Counted from the first letter of the stretch, positions 7,549 to 14,711 are shown. The stretch: 53,166 nucleotides of DNA from Fibrobacter sp. (GCA_024398965.1 JAKSIF010000019.1:1-53166), one strand, 5' to 3'. A program made the numbers and translations. Notes: generated by a model not told the origin, from the letters alone.

Positions 7549-8337
7549 ATGGAAGGATGGATAAAGCTGCACCGGGGACTTCTGGACTGGGAATGGGCAG
7601 ACAAACCGGAGATGGTGGCCCTCTTCGTACACTTGCTCTGCATGGCAAATACAGAAGACCATGAGTGGCACGGAACGATGGTGGAGAGAGGGCAGATCGT
7701 AACCGGACGTAAAGAATTAAGCAAAAAAACGGGAATCTCGGAACAAACGATACGCACCTGCATCAATCGCCTAAAATCAACCAACACAATAACCATAAAG
7801 GCAACCAACAAGTACAGCATTATAACTATCTGTAACTTTGACAAATACCAACTTGCAGACAAAGCAGATAACCAGACAGCCAACCAACAAACTAACCAAC
7901 AACTAACCAACAACCAACCAACAACTAACCAACAACTAACCACACTTAAAGAATATAAGAACATAAGAATTATAAAAAAAGAAATAAATAAAGAAAAAAA
8001 GGAAGGGCAAATATACGTTTCAAAGGTCTTGAACGGCCAGGAGCCAGAAACGGAGTACGAAAAATTCACAGCCTGGATCCAGACGGAATGCCCGAACGCA
8101 GCCAAGGTACAGAGGCAGATGACAGAGGCCGAGTTTATAAAGCTGCAAACATTATACGGAAACAAGATGGTCGAGGAGGCAATCATGGCCCTGGACAACT
8201 GGCGGGATTTCCCAAAGAAGCGCACGAGCCTCTACCGGAGCACACTCGACGAATTAAAGAAGATTATCGAGAGACAAGGAACAACATCGAAAACAGCACC
8301 TCGGGATGACCGGGGGAAAATATACGAGGAATTCTAA
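7549..8337 (+). CDS. Phage replication initiator (DnaD/O-like)
   Basis: A 262-aa protein. The N-terminal ~100 residues (GWIKLHRGLLDWEW..., MVERGQIVTGRKELSKKTGISEQTIRTCINRLKS) are the winged-helix domain of phage replisome organisers and lambda O-like/DnaD-like initiators. Then comes an Asn/Gln-rich linker (residues ~105-125) encoded by an 11-bp DNA repeat, a Lys/Ile-rich AT-rich stretch, and a C-terminal helical domain (FTAWIQTECPNAAKVQRQMTEAEF...) that fits a DnaD-like domain. The next gene is a DnaC-like loader, so this protein should melt the phage origin and recruit helicase. The repeats inside the gene are a likely origin. Confidence 0.8.
   Translation: MEGWIKLHRGLLDWEWADKPEMVALFVHLLCMANTEDHEWHGTMVERGQIVTGRKELSKKTGISEQTIRTCINRLKSTNTITIKATNKYSIITICNFDKYQLADKADNQTANQQTNQQLTNNQPTTNQQLTTLKEYKNIRIIKKEINKEKKEGQIYVSKVLNGQEPETEYEKFTAWIQTECPNAAKVQRQMTEAEFIKLQTLYGNKMVEEAIMALDNWRDFPKKRTSLYRSTLDELKKIIERQGTTSKTAPRDDRGKIYEEF
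7891..7941 (+). repeat. 11-bp iterons in the initiator gene, candidate origin
   Basis: ACTAACCAACA is repeated head-to-tail with exact 11-bp period: 7891-7901, 7902-7912, 7913-7923 (one change, ACC), 7924-7934, and a partial copy 7935-7941. Degenerate copies extend upstream to about 7870. Directly after lies an AT-rich stretch (about 7946-8025). Iterons plus an AT-rich melting region within the initiator gene is the lambda-type origin layout. The 11-bp period is not a multiple of three, so the DNA rather than the peptide appears to be repeated. Confidence 0.6.
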
Positions 8338-8338
8338 G

Positions 8339-9004
8339 ATGAAAGATTTCGAGAAAGACATAGAGCAGATGATGAAAGACCGGGGGATGCCATCAATCGA
8401 TGACAGCGTGAGCATCAAGATCGAAAAGGCAGATGAAATCTTATACCGGGCAGCACTCTGGTACTTCGGACGCGTAGGAAAGGAATTCAAGCCGATACCG
8501 GAATACAGACAGATTGCAAACTGGCTCGAGGACAACCAGGGAAAGGGGCTCCTGCTTTTCGGAAACCACGGACGCGGAAAGACAATCCTGGCAAAGTACA
8601 TGATTCCTGCAATCCTGCTTTATTTCAGCCACCCGGCATACATCTGCAACTATTACAAATCAACGGCTCTGGCAAAGAAACTCGACGAGGCACTGACAAA
8701 GAAGGTCATCGTAATCGACGACATGGGAGTGGAGAGCCAGGCGGTGGAATACGGAAACCGGAGGAACATCATGGATGAGGTCATGGACACGGTGGAGCAG
8801 GACGGGAAGCTGATAATCATCACCACCAACCTGGACAAGCAGGGAATCATAGACCGATACGGCCAGGGAGTGTACGACAGAATCATACAGACAACGAAAA
8901 GAGTGGCTTTTAAGGGCGGTTCATTCCGCGGTAGAGAAACACACCGGAAAGACGAGAAAACGCAGCAGAAGCGAAAAGAGACAGCAAAAAACGGACAAAA
9001 ATGA
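8339..9004 (+). CDS. DnaC-like helicase loader ATPase
   Basis: A 221-aa AAA+ ATPase read from the ATG at 8339. Walker A is GNHGRGKT (residues 75-82), Walker B is VIVIDDMGVE (~residue 123), the sensor-1 region IIITTNLDK follows, and an arginine-finger region RYGQGVYDRI lies near residue 180. This is the DnaC/IstB-type layout. It would load the host replicative helicase at the phage origin together with the initiator encoded just upstream. The last codons overlap the start of the radical SAM gene by 4 bp (ATGA). Confidence 0.85.
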   Translation: MKDFEKDIEQMMKDRGMPSIDDSVSIKIEKADEILYRAALWYFGRVGKEFKPIPEYRQIANWLEDNQGKGLLLFGNHGRGKTILAKYMIPAILLYFSHPAYICNYYKSTALAKKLDEALTKKVIVIDDMGVESQAVEYGNRRNIMDEVMDTVEQDGKLIIITTNLDKQGIIDRYGQGVYDRIIQTTKRVAFKGGSFRGRETHRKDEKTQQKRKETAKNGQK

Positions 9005-9996
9005 GAATAGGACTGATAGACGCGGACAAGATGTGGAGAAAGAAAGACCACGCGAACAGATACGGGGGCGAGAAGCCATTCCCAAACCTGGCGATCATGA
9101 AGCTATCCGCATACCACAAGCAGAGGGGAGACGAAGTGGAATGGTACTGCGGAATGAACGAGCGATACGACCTGGTGTACGTTTCAAAGGTCTTCAGCTC
9201 GACACCGGACAGCCGAGAGCACATCCAGGCAGATGAGGTCATCTACGGAGGTACCGGATTCTGCATCATCAAGGAAAACGGGAAGGAGGTATACCGGGAG
9301 CCGAGAGACCCGAACTTCATGGGAATCTTGAAACCGGAGATCGAGCACATATACCCGGACTACGGGCTCTACGGAATCGAGGACACTGCATACGGATTCC
9401 TATCCAGGGGATGCCCGAGGGGTTGCAGCTTTTGCCACGTGGCACCGAAGGAGGGACAGCGGTCAAGGAAGGTGGCCGACCTTTCGGAGTGGTGGAACGG
9501 CCAGAAGAACATCATCCTCTGCGACCCGAACATCGTAGCCTGCCGGGAATGGGCAGACCTCCTGGGACAGCTTGCAGACAGCAAGGCATGGGTGGATATC
9601 AACCAGGGACTGGACGCGAGGCTGCTGACTGAGGAGAAGGTGCAGGCATTGAACCGGATCAAGATGAAGAACGTCCACTTTGCATGGGACAGATACCAGG
9701 AGAAGGAGAGGGTTATCAAGGGCCTCCAAATCTTCAAAGACAACTGGCGAAAGAAGGTGGGAAGAAGCGTCCTGGTTTTCACAATCGTGAACTACGACAC
9801 CACCATAGAGCAGGACTTGGATAGGGTCTACATTTTGAGGGACATGGGATACGAGCCGTACATCATGGTCTATGACAAGGACAACTGCAGCCCATTATAC
9901 AAGAAGCTACAGAGATGGGTGAACATGAAAGCGGTCTTCCATAAGATAGAGAAATTTGAGGATTATTGCAAGGACTTTAAAGAACAACAGCCATGA
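9001..9996 (+). CDS. Radical SAM protein
   Basis: A 331-aa protein with the radical SAM CxxxCxxC motif at C138, C142 and C145 in GCPRGCSFC. The N-terminal ~110 residues (MRIGLIDADK..., NLAIMKLSAYHKQRGDEVEWY) resemble the B12-binding-like domain that precedes many radical SAM cores. The rest follows the (beta/alpha) barrel pattern (IILCDPNIVA, WVDINQGLDARLL, HFAWDRYQEKERVIKGL). The substrate cannot be told from sequence; nucleotide, tRNA or protein modification are all open. It overlaps the helicase loader and the DUF4177 gene by 4 bp each, so it is translationally coupled within the replication operon. Confidence 0.85.
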   Translation: MRIGLIDADKMWRKKDHANRYGGEKPFPNLAIMKLSAYHKQRGDEVEWYCGMNERYDLVYVSKVFSSTPDSREHIQADEVIYGGTGFCIIKENGKEVYREPRDPNFMGILKPEIEHIYPDYGLYGIEDTAYGFLSRGCPRGCSFCHVAPKEGQRSRKVADLSEWWNGQKNIILCDPNIVACREWADLLGQLADSKAWVDINQGLDARLLTEEKVQALNRIKMKNVHFAWDRYQEKERVIKGLQIFKDNWRKKVGRSVLVFTIVNYDTTIEQDLDRVYILRDMGYEPYIMVYDKDNCSPLYKKLQRWVNMKAVFHKIEKFEDYCKDFKEQQP

Positions 9997-10187
9997 AAGA
10001 CAAGAAATTCATTTACCGGGTTGAGACGATAATCGCCTCAAGCAACGAGGAACTGGAGAGCTACCTGGACGGATACGGGTGCCAGGGATGGGAGCTCTGC
10101 GTGGTGGTAGGAATAAAATTCTACTTCAAGAAAGAGGTCGAGAAAATCCCGGATAGAGCCGGGGAGAAACCAAATATAAACATTTAA
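9993..10187 (+). CDS. DUF4177-like small protein
   Basis: A 64-aa protein: FIYRVETIIASSNEELESYLDGYGCQGWELCVVVGIKFYFKKE. The 'GW-L..........FK' pattern matches DUF4177, a small alpha/beta domain of unknown function common in phages. It overlaps the radical SAM stop by 4 bp and may be a partner of that protein. Confidence 0.65.
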   Translation: MKDKKFIYRVETIIASSNEELESYLDGYGCQGWELCVVVGIKFYFKKEVEKIPDRAGEKPNINI

Positions 10188-10198
10188 AAGCAACAGAA

Positions 10199-10463
10199 AT
10201 TAGAAAGAGCACATTTTTTGTGATTTTCGCTGCAATCGCCATGGGCCTCTGCTCATGCGCAGATAGCCAGTTCGATGAGCAGGCAGAAGCAGCATCAGTT
10301 AAGACAACCGCAACATTCAACAAGGGTGCAAAGACCCAAGGTCGACAAGGCCCTGGAAGGTAAAGGCCCAGACAAAAACGCGAAGCAGAATGTCATGCCA
10401 ATCGCACAATCGGTCACTGGCCCATGGAAACCATTTCCGATCCGTCACCCGACAGATGAATAA
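10199..10463 (+). pseudogene. Decayed small lipoprotein gene
   Basis: One frame from 10199 reads IRKSTFFVIFAAIAMGLCSCADSQ, a convincing lipoprotein signal peptide with a lipobox ending in Cys. Its first codon is ATT where ATG would be expected. This frame stops at 10361-10363, but the +1 frame continues from about 10330 as KVDKALEGKGPDKNAKQNVM and on to a stop at 10461-10463. The simplest reading is one small lipoprotein gene with a lost start codon and a single-base frameshift. Alternatives are a rare ATT start with a shorter 54-aa product, or a separate 62-aa ORF from 10275. A phage lipoprotein could have served in superinfection exclusion. Confidence 0.45.
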
Positions 10464-10861
10464 GCAACGAAGGAACGACGACGAGTTATAAAACCATTTT
10501 TTACAAACAACGAAACGGGGGTAGGAACTCCACCAGGCGAGAATCCTGGAAACATAGAACGCTTAAGTTATAGACTATTTTTCACACCAGAAGCCGACTG
10601 GATAAACGGCAGGGAATTAAAATTCATTCAAATTACAATCGGTTGCAGCGATGCACCCACGGAATAGATTTTTTAAGCTTTTTACGGGCCACAGCGGTGG
10701 CAGCAATACATGGGGGAAGGCTGCAAGGTTTTCATTTAGTTTTAACTGGGCAGCGCAACGATGCGCTCCGGTTCGAGCCCGGAGACTTCCACAACGCGTC
10801 GGGAGACGTAAATGCGATTTTTGAACTTTTGAACACTGAAAGCCCACAGCGGTGGGCACCC
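10464..10861 (+). ncRNA. Gene-free structured region, candidate ncRNA
   Basis: About 400 bp with no credible coding frame. It contains several compact hairpins: TGCA-GCGA-TGCA near 10643-10655 (GNRA-type loop), GCCAC-AGCG-GTGGC (10688-10701), AGCGC-AACGAT-GCGCT (10752-10767), and GCCCAC-AGCG-GTGGGC (10842-10857). The second and fourth share the core CCACAGCGGTGG. It ends directly at tRNA-Arg. Large structured phage RNAs such as GOLLD and ROOL often sit beside tRNA genes, but I cannot assign it to either. It may also be eroded tRNA/leader sequence. Confidence 0.4.
10715..10791 (+). other. tRNA-like element with intact T-arm, degenerate core
   Basis: The 3' part is tRNA-like: T-stem TCCGG/CCGGA around loop TTCGAGC (10767-10783), then GACTTCC and A. 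GGAAGGC at 10715-10721 can pair with GACTTCC apart from one mismatch. The middle has a D-loop-like stretch (AGTTTTAACTGGGCAG) and one 5-bp hairpin with a 6-nt loop, but no normal anticodon arm. It is a tRNA remnant or a tRNA mimic; it should not be counted as a functional tRNA. Confidence 0.4.
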
Positions 10862-10935
10862 GGATCCTTAGCTCAGCAGGACAGAGCGGCAACCTCCTAA
10901 GTTGCAGGTCGGTGGTTCGAGCCCACCAGGATCCA
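10862..10935 (+). tRNA. tRNA-Arg (anticodon CCT)
   Basis: A complete cloverleaf: acceptor GGATCCT/AGGATCC, D-arm GCTC...GAGC, anticodon stem GCAAC/GTTGC with loop CTCCTAA (anticodon CCT), T-arm GGTGG/CCACC around TTCGAGC, discriminator A. The 3' CCA is not encoded. It decodes AGG, which is frequent in this phage's genes, so it probably supplements the host tRNA pool during lytic growth. Confidence 0.92.
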
Positions 10936-10963
10936 CGAAACAAACTTTAAAAAGAATCAATCA

Positions 10964-11275
10964 ATGGCAAACAAAGGACAGACACTGGTAAGGCTTACCA
11001 AAAGTGACAAAGAGGACATCATCCGGATGATCGGAGAAGGAAAAGACTACAAGATCATAGCGGACTACATAGGATGCAGCTACTGCACCATCAGTTACTA
11101 TGCAAGGAAAAACGGAACGCAGAAATGGAGCAGATCGAGCGGAGAGAAGGTCATGGAGGTCATGAAGCTGCACAGCGACCACCCGGTGACAGAGATAGCG
11201 AAGATTACCGGATTAAGCGTTAGGTTGGTCTGCGGAATCATAGCGAGAAGCGATGAGTACAAAAAAGAAAAATAA
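10964..11275 (+). CDS. Double HTH DNA-binding protein
   Basis: A 103-aa protein with two helix-turn-helix-like segments: DKEDIIRMIGEGKDYKIIADYIGCSYCTISYYARKNG in the first half, and HPVTEIAKITGLSVRLVCGIIARS in the second. It resembles small resolvase/sigma-like HTH regulators of phages. It starts 29 bp after tRNA-Arg and heads the operon of small genes. It is a candidate for the factor acting on one of the repeated promoter motifs found elsewhere in the prophage, but nothing in the sequence links them directly. Confidence 0.6.
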   Translation: MANKGQTLVRLTKSDKEDIIRMIGEGKDYKIIADYIGCSYCTISYYARKNGTQKWSRSSGEKVMEVMKLHSDHPVTEIAKITGLSVRLVCGIIARSDEYKKEK

Positions 11276-11281
11276 AGAAGC

Positions 11282-11641
11282 ATGAAACTGAAAGAAGAAC
11301 ACCTGCAGCTCATCCGCGACCATTATCCCAGGGAGGGATGCGAGGAACCATGGAAGGTTGCACGGATAGCCAGGGATATAGGCTGCACGGCCTGCGCGGT
11401 CGAATACCAGGCAGCAAAGATGGGAATAGGCAAATATGACTACCGGAAAATCATCGAAAGGGGAACAGCCTATAGGAACGCGCACAGGGAGGAGAGAAGG
11501 AGACGGGAAAACGAGCGGTACCGATTCCTTTACCGGAACAACGATGAGTACCGGAGAAAGAGACTGAAGAACTCGAATAATTATTACCACAACGTCGTAA
11601 AACAAAAAAGACAGAGCAATGATAAAAAAGCAAACCTTTGA
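11282..11641 (+). CDS. Basic HTH-like protein
   Basis: A 119-aa protein. Residues ~10-50 (IRDHYPREGCEEPWKVARIARDIGCTACAVEYQAAKMGI) form a predicted HTH, followed by a very basic helical tail with repeated RRR/ENERYR/YRRKRLK, suggesting nucleic-acid binding. Six bases after the preceding HTH gene. Specific role unknown. Confidence 0.55.
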   Translation: MKLKEEHLQLIRDHYPREGCEEPWKVARIARDIGCTACAVEYQAAKMGIGKYDYRKIIERGTAYRNAHREERRRRENERYRFLYRNNDEYRRKRLKNSNNYYHNVVKQKRQSNDKKANL

Positions 11642-11813
11642 CATCCTCAACAAGAACGGGGACACAATGAAATCCTTTCTGGATTTCGGCCAGGCGGTAA
11701 ACGAGTTCACGAAGCACAACCCGAACTACGTGAGACTGGTGCAGAGACAGACAATCGAGCGGGAGCTCTATGTTAGACAAGTTAATACCAGAGGAAATGC
11801 AGAGTTTAAATGA
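11619..11813 (+). CDS. Hypothetical small protein
   Basis: A 64-aa ORF overlapping the end of the previous gene by 23 bp and the next by 44 bp. The product (MIKKQTFDILNKNGDTMKSF..., FTKHNPNYVRLVQRQTIERELYVR) looks like a small compact domain, but no family is recognised. The overlaps are larger than usual for this phage, which lowers confidence. Confidence 0.45.
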   Translation: MIKKQTFDILNKNGDTMKSFLDFGQAVNEFTKHNPNYVRLVQRQTIERELYVRQVNTRGNAEFK

Positions 11814-12057
11814 AAGGGAGACCATCACCCATGAAGATGGAATGTACAGAGACCACACGATAGGCGCAATCTTCGCAGCGGTGGCATTAGTGATGATTGT
11901 CATCCTTCTCGGATTGATCCACTTTATCTACAGCGAGAACAAGATCGATGAGCAGAGGTGGGAGATCCACCAGAACCGGGACACAATCAGCCAACTCCGA
12001 CTCCAGGTAATAGAGCTCGAGGCAGAGGTGGAAATTAAAAACCATTGGGAGGAATGA
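11770..12057 (+). CDS. Single-pass membrane protein with coiled coil
   Basis: A 95-aa protein with one strong transmembrane helix (IGAIFAAVALVMIVILLGLIHFI written over residues ~30-52) and a C-terminal coiled coil (IDEQRWEIHQNRDTISQLRLQVIELEAEVEI). No signal peptidase site. The last bases (GGAGGAATGA) act both as its stop and as the likely ribosome site for the next gene. Role unknown; membrane-anchored phage accessory protein. Confidence 0.55.
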   Translation: MLDKLIPEEMQSLNERETITHEDGMYRDHTIGAIFAAVALVMIVILLGLIHFIYSENKIDEQRWEIHQNRDTISQLRLQVIELEAEVEIKNHWEE

Positions 12058-12059
12058 GC

Positions 12060-12236
12060 ATGAAAACAAAGCAAGAAATGATTTTTGAGGCTGCAATTAA
12101 ATATTATGTTACTTTTATAAATGCATCGATAGATGAGAGTGTCAATAAGGCTTTTTTGATTTACAATGCTGTTGAAGAGCGCATAAAGAAAGAGCAGAAT
12201 GATAAGATTAATTCTTTAAAAAATAAAGTTGTATGA
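12060..12236 (+). CDS. Small hypothetical protein, first of AT-rich island
   Basis: A 58-aa protein starting at the ATG at 12060, directly after GGAGGAATGAGC. Helical, charged; no family recognised. From here to 13317 the DNA is much richer in A+T and uses different codons than the flanking genes, so this cluster was probably acquired as a block. Confidence 0.5.
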   Translation: MKTKQEMIFEAAIKYYVTFINASIDESVNKAFLIYNAVEERIKKEQNDKINSLKNKVV

Positions 12237-12595
12237 ACAGGTACACAATTTACTGCACCAAAGAGCAAACAATTAAGGCTCTTGAATTAGGTGCTCCGAT
12301 AATAAAACATGAAGGTGTGACTACAGTTGGAGCGCCTAATGGCTATTATTTAAATGACAATGTTTTAACAAAAATCCCAACCTCCGAGCAGATGCTTGGT
12401 TGGTTGGAAGAACAAGACGATATTGAAGAAATAACAATATTACGCAATAGAGCATTTCATTCTTGGGCATATCTTGTGACTAATAAACGAGATAAACTTG
12501 TATCTTCTAATAATATATATCAATCTCGTCATGAAGCAACCATAGCAGCCATAGACGCTGCGTTGGAGTATTTGATTAAGCAAAAGGATGAATGA
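12233..12595 (+). CDS. Hypothetical protein in AT-rich island
   Basis: A 120-aa protein overlapping the previous gene by 4 bp (ATGA). It looks like a folded soluble domain (RYTIYCTKEQTIKALELGAPI..., NGYYLNDNVLTKIPTSEQMLGWLEEQ, then RHEATIAAIDAALEYLI). No family recognised with confidence; similar proteins occur as accessory genes in Bacteroides phages. Confidence 0.6.
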   Translation: MNRYTIYCTKEQTIKALELGAPIIKHEGVTTVGAPNGYYLNDNVLTKIPTSEQMLGWLEEQDDIEEITILRNRAFHSWAYLVTNKRDKLVSSNNIYQSRHEATIAAIDAALEYLIKQKDE

Positions 12596-12597
12596 GT

Positions 12598-12747
12598 ATG
12601 AAAAAGAATATATTAAGGGCGTTAAGTTTCATTTTCATTTTTTGTGGAGTAACATTGCTTTTAATTAGGGATATTGTCATATCCATAGGAATGTTTTCGA
12701 TATTCCTTGGTGGAGTATTTACATTTTTTGAACACACGGAGGACTGA
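12598..12747 (+). CDS. Small membrane protein in AT-rich island
   Basis: A 49-aa ORF started by AATGAGTATG after the previous stop. Two hydrophobic segments (LSFIFIFCGVTLLLI and IVISIGMFSIFLGGVFTFF) predict a two-helix membrane hairpin with a short acidic C-terminus. Membrane-active accessory proteins of this size in prophages can affect entry of other phages, but that is speculation. Confidence 0.5.
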   Translation: MKKNILRALSFIFIFCGVTLLLIRDIVISIGMFSIFLGGVFTFFEHTED

Positions 12748-12749
12748 GT

Positions 12750-13040
12750 ATGAGTTTTGAAGAACAAATAAAAATTATTTGCCATAAGTTTAATTTTTGG
12801 TTTCATGATTTAAGGACTGACGAAATCACAATGGGTCTTCCTTACAATGATATATATGTGTTTTTTAATAAGTATTCCAAAAATGAATATCATTTAAAAT
12901 TAAACAATCGAAAATATGAGTTTTCGCCATCATACAAAGAGGTAAGTACACCGATAAAAACGATTGAAGATATTGTCAAAGCAATGAATTTTTTTGAAAT
13001 GCAAGATGTTATATGTTTTGTTAAATCATTGGAGGAATGA
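12750..13040 (+). CDS. Hypothetical protein in AT-rich island
   Basis: A 96-aa soluble protein (ICHKFNFWFHDLRTDEITMGLPYNDIYVFF...) rich in aromatic residues. It starts 2 bp after the previous stop and ends with GGAGGAATGA, which primes the next small gene. No family recognised. Confidence 0.5.
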   Translation: MSFEEQIKIICHKFNFWFHDLRTDEITMGLPYNDIYVFFNKYSKNEYHLKLNNRKYEFSPSYKEVSTPIKTIEDIVKAMNFFEMQDVICFVKSLEE

Positions 13041-13042
13041 GC

Positions 13043-13150
13043 ATGAAAAGAATAATTCGATATACATCTTATGAAGGTAATTCTGTAGACGAATCATTTG
13101 TTGGTGTAAATGCAGAATCACTCGATAGACAAGAACAAGAGTTGGACTAA
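13043..13150 (+). CDS. Very small ORF in AT-rich island
   Basis: A 35-aa ORF (MKRIIRYTSYEGNSVDESFV...) kept because it follows the same GGAGGAATGAGC-ATG junction as its neighbours. It may be a truncated remnant of a longer gene. Confidence 0.35.
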   Translation: MKRIIRYTSYEGNSVDESFVGVNAESLDRQEQELD

Positions 13151-13173
13151 CATTACTTTATGGAAGAATGAAC

Positions 13174-13317
13174 ATGAACAATCTCGCAGGATTCGGAAAG
13201 GCATATGATAAGGCGCTGATTCTTTTCATAGAAAGAGAGGATCACAATACGGCAGATTTGTACAAGCAGAACAAGACCGCCAAGGCCTACACAAATGAAA
13301 GTTTTTTATACGATTAA
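13174..13317 (+). CDS. Very small ORF closing the AT-rich island
   Basis: A 47-aa ORF (MNNLAGFGKAYDKALILFIEREDHN...) preceded by GGAAGAATGAAC, a variant of the junction used throughout the island. Composition returns towards that of the main phage within this gene. Function unknown. Confidence 0.4.
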   Translation: MNNLAGFGKAYDKALILFIEREDHNTADLYKQNKTAKAYTNESFLYD

Positions 13318-13385
13318 TCAAGCACACATGGAGATAAAGGGAAATCTACCCTACACTTTTCGACAATTTATAAAAACAGATAGAC

Positions 13386-13667
13386 ATGAAAGAGATCAAC
13401 AAACAAAAATTTGAGGAGAGAAAGAAGAGCAGCCGCTACACTTGCGGATTCCGCTACGACGGAAATACGGACAAAATGGAAATCGTTTGCACCAGGAACC
13501 AGGTACCGAGACTTCCGGATGATTTAACGGATGAGGATTTGATAATCCTATCACAGCTCGCACTCAAAATGAGCGATGAGATAAACATCATGATTTGCAA
13601 GAGAGACTTGCTGCCGGATGAGCTGAAGCGGCTATACATGAACGTAACAGAGGAGGCAGACGCATGA
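13386..13667 (+). CDS. Hypothetical protein
   Basis: A 93-aa protein (NKQKFEERKKSSRYTCGFRY..., DDLTDEDLIILSQLALKMSDEIN). Mixed alpha/beta, no recognised family. Its stop overlaps the next start by 4 bp, so it is coupled to the cysteine-rich protein downstream. Composition matches the main phage again. Confidence 0.55.
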   Translation: MKEINKQKFEERKKSSRYTCGFRYDGNTDKMEIVCTRNQVPRLPDDLTDEDLIILSQLALKMSDEINIMICKRDLLPDELKRLYMNVTEEADA

Positions 13668-13894
13668 GCAACGACAAATACAGATGGTGCCCGAAGGGAG
13701 ACATCCGCTGCGAGTACTGCAAGCATTTGGGAACAAACAAGGGAATAGCCTGCAGCTATTACAAAGAGAAGGGCCTGGACGACCAACCATGCGGTCAATA
13801 TTTCAAAGTTAAGGATTTGTCCGAAAACGATAGAGAGGTATGGATAATACACTTTTTCCGGAAATGGAACACAAGCCACTGGGCGAGGTCATAG
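13664..13894 (+). CDS. Small cysteine-rich protein
   Basis: A 76-aa protein with cysteines spaced as C9, C16, C19 and C30, C43 (WCPKGDIRCEYCKHLG, ACSYYKEKG, QPCGQYF), consistent with a small zinc-binding knuckle. It overlaps the next gene by 55 bp, so either its C-terminus or the next start may be shorter than given. Function unknown. Confidence 0.5.
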   Translation: MSNDKYRWCPKGDIRCEYCKHLGTNKGIACSYYKEKGLDDQPCGQYFKVKDLSENDREVWIIHFFRKWNTSHWARS

Positions 13895-14208
13895 CACACT
13901 GGGACGATTACATAGAGGCCTGCCGGACTTTTGGAAAGGATCCCGGCTACTACGCGGAGGACACACTCTACTGGTTGAAGCAACTCCAACATGGGGAAGA
14001 GGAGAGGGGGACTATAGGGGGTGAGGAAAAAGGGAGATCCGCAAAGGACTTGCTGATAGACTTCCTCGGAGACAAAAACATCAAGGACGAAGACATAATC
14101 AAGGTTTTCTACGAAGACATAAAGGATGTCACGGAACAGATACAAACCAGGCTGTCAAGCGGGGAACTATTCGCAATGGCAGTCATCAATAAAAAGAAAA
14201 AAGAATGA
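13840..14208 (+). CDS. Hypothetical protein upstream of resolvase
   Basis: A 122-aa acidic helical protein. A downstream ATG at 13864 (MEHKPLGEVIAHW) is an alternative start. It is coupled by a 4-bp overlap to the RuvC-like gene. No recognised domain; the central GEEERGTIGGEEKG stretch looks like a flexible linker between two helical parts. Confidence 0.5.
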   Translation: MDNTLFPEMEHKPLGEVIAHWDDYIEACRTFGKDPGYYAEDTLYWLKQLQHGEEERGTIGGEEKGRSAKDLLIDFLGDKNIKDEDIIKVFYEDIKDVTEQIQTRLSSGELFAMAVINKKKKE

Positions 14209-14711
14209 ACAGCAAATACGATAACATTATAGCAATCGACCCGGACGTGGAGAAATCCGGGGTGGCTTTCCTTGAGGTCAAGACCAGAAAGCTCGAACTT
14301 TCCGCGCTTTCATTTCCACTTCTCATGGACTACCTGCAGTTTGCAAAGAAGACAGCAAGTGAGAGCGGGCAGACCTTCGCTGTCATAGTAGAGGCCGGAT
14401 ACCTAAACAAGCCGAACTTCCATCTGCCACCGAACAGCACACCGAGAATGGCTGCACAGATTGGATGCCGGGTAGGAAGGAACCAGGAGACAGCAGCAAA
14501 AATCATTGAGAGTTGCAGGCATTGGAACATCGAGGTCAAGGAGGCAAAACCGCTGCCGAAATGTTGGGCAGGAAAGGACAGAAAGATAACACACGATGAG
14601 CTCGCGGCATTTACCGGGATCATGGGACGCACGAACCAAGACCAGAGAGACGCGGCACTTCTTGCCTGGATTTACGCGGACTTGCCGATACGCATACCAC
14701 CAAAGAAATAA
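14205..14711 (+). CDS. RuvC-like Holliday junction resolvase
   Basis: A 168-aa RNase H-fold protein. The catalytic acid pattern fits RuvC: D12 in IIAIDPDVEKSG, E63 in VIVEAG, and D146/D149 in NQDQRDAALLAW. The segment AQIGCRVGRNQETAAKIIESC between them resembles the RuvC connecting helix. Such phage enzymes resolve branched DNA before packaging and so typically lie at the end of the early region, as here, immediately before the packaging operon promoter. Confidence 0.75.
   Translation: MNSKYDNIIAIDPDVEKSGVAFLEVKTRKLELSALSFPLLMDYLQFAKKTASESGQTFAVIVEAGYLNKPNFHLPPNSTPRMAAQIGCRVGRNQETAAKIIESCRHWNIEVKEAKPLPKCWAGKDRKITHDELAAFTGIMGRTNQDQRDAALLAWIYADLPIRIPPKK

Noticed and set aside
7868..7945. CRISPR-like array
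   Set aside because: Units are 11 bp and contiguous with no spacers, and lie in a coding frame.
10715..10791. Functional tRNA before tRNA-Arg
   Set aside because: Only the T-arm and an imperfect acceptor are present; there is no proper anticodon loop.
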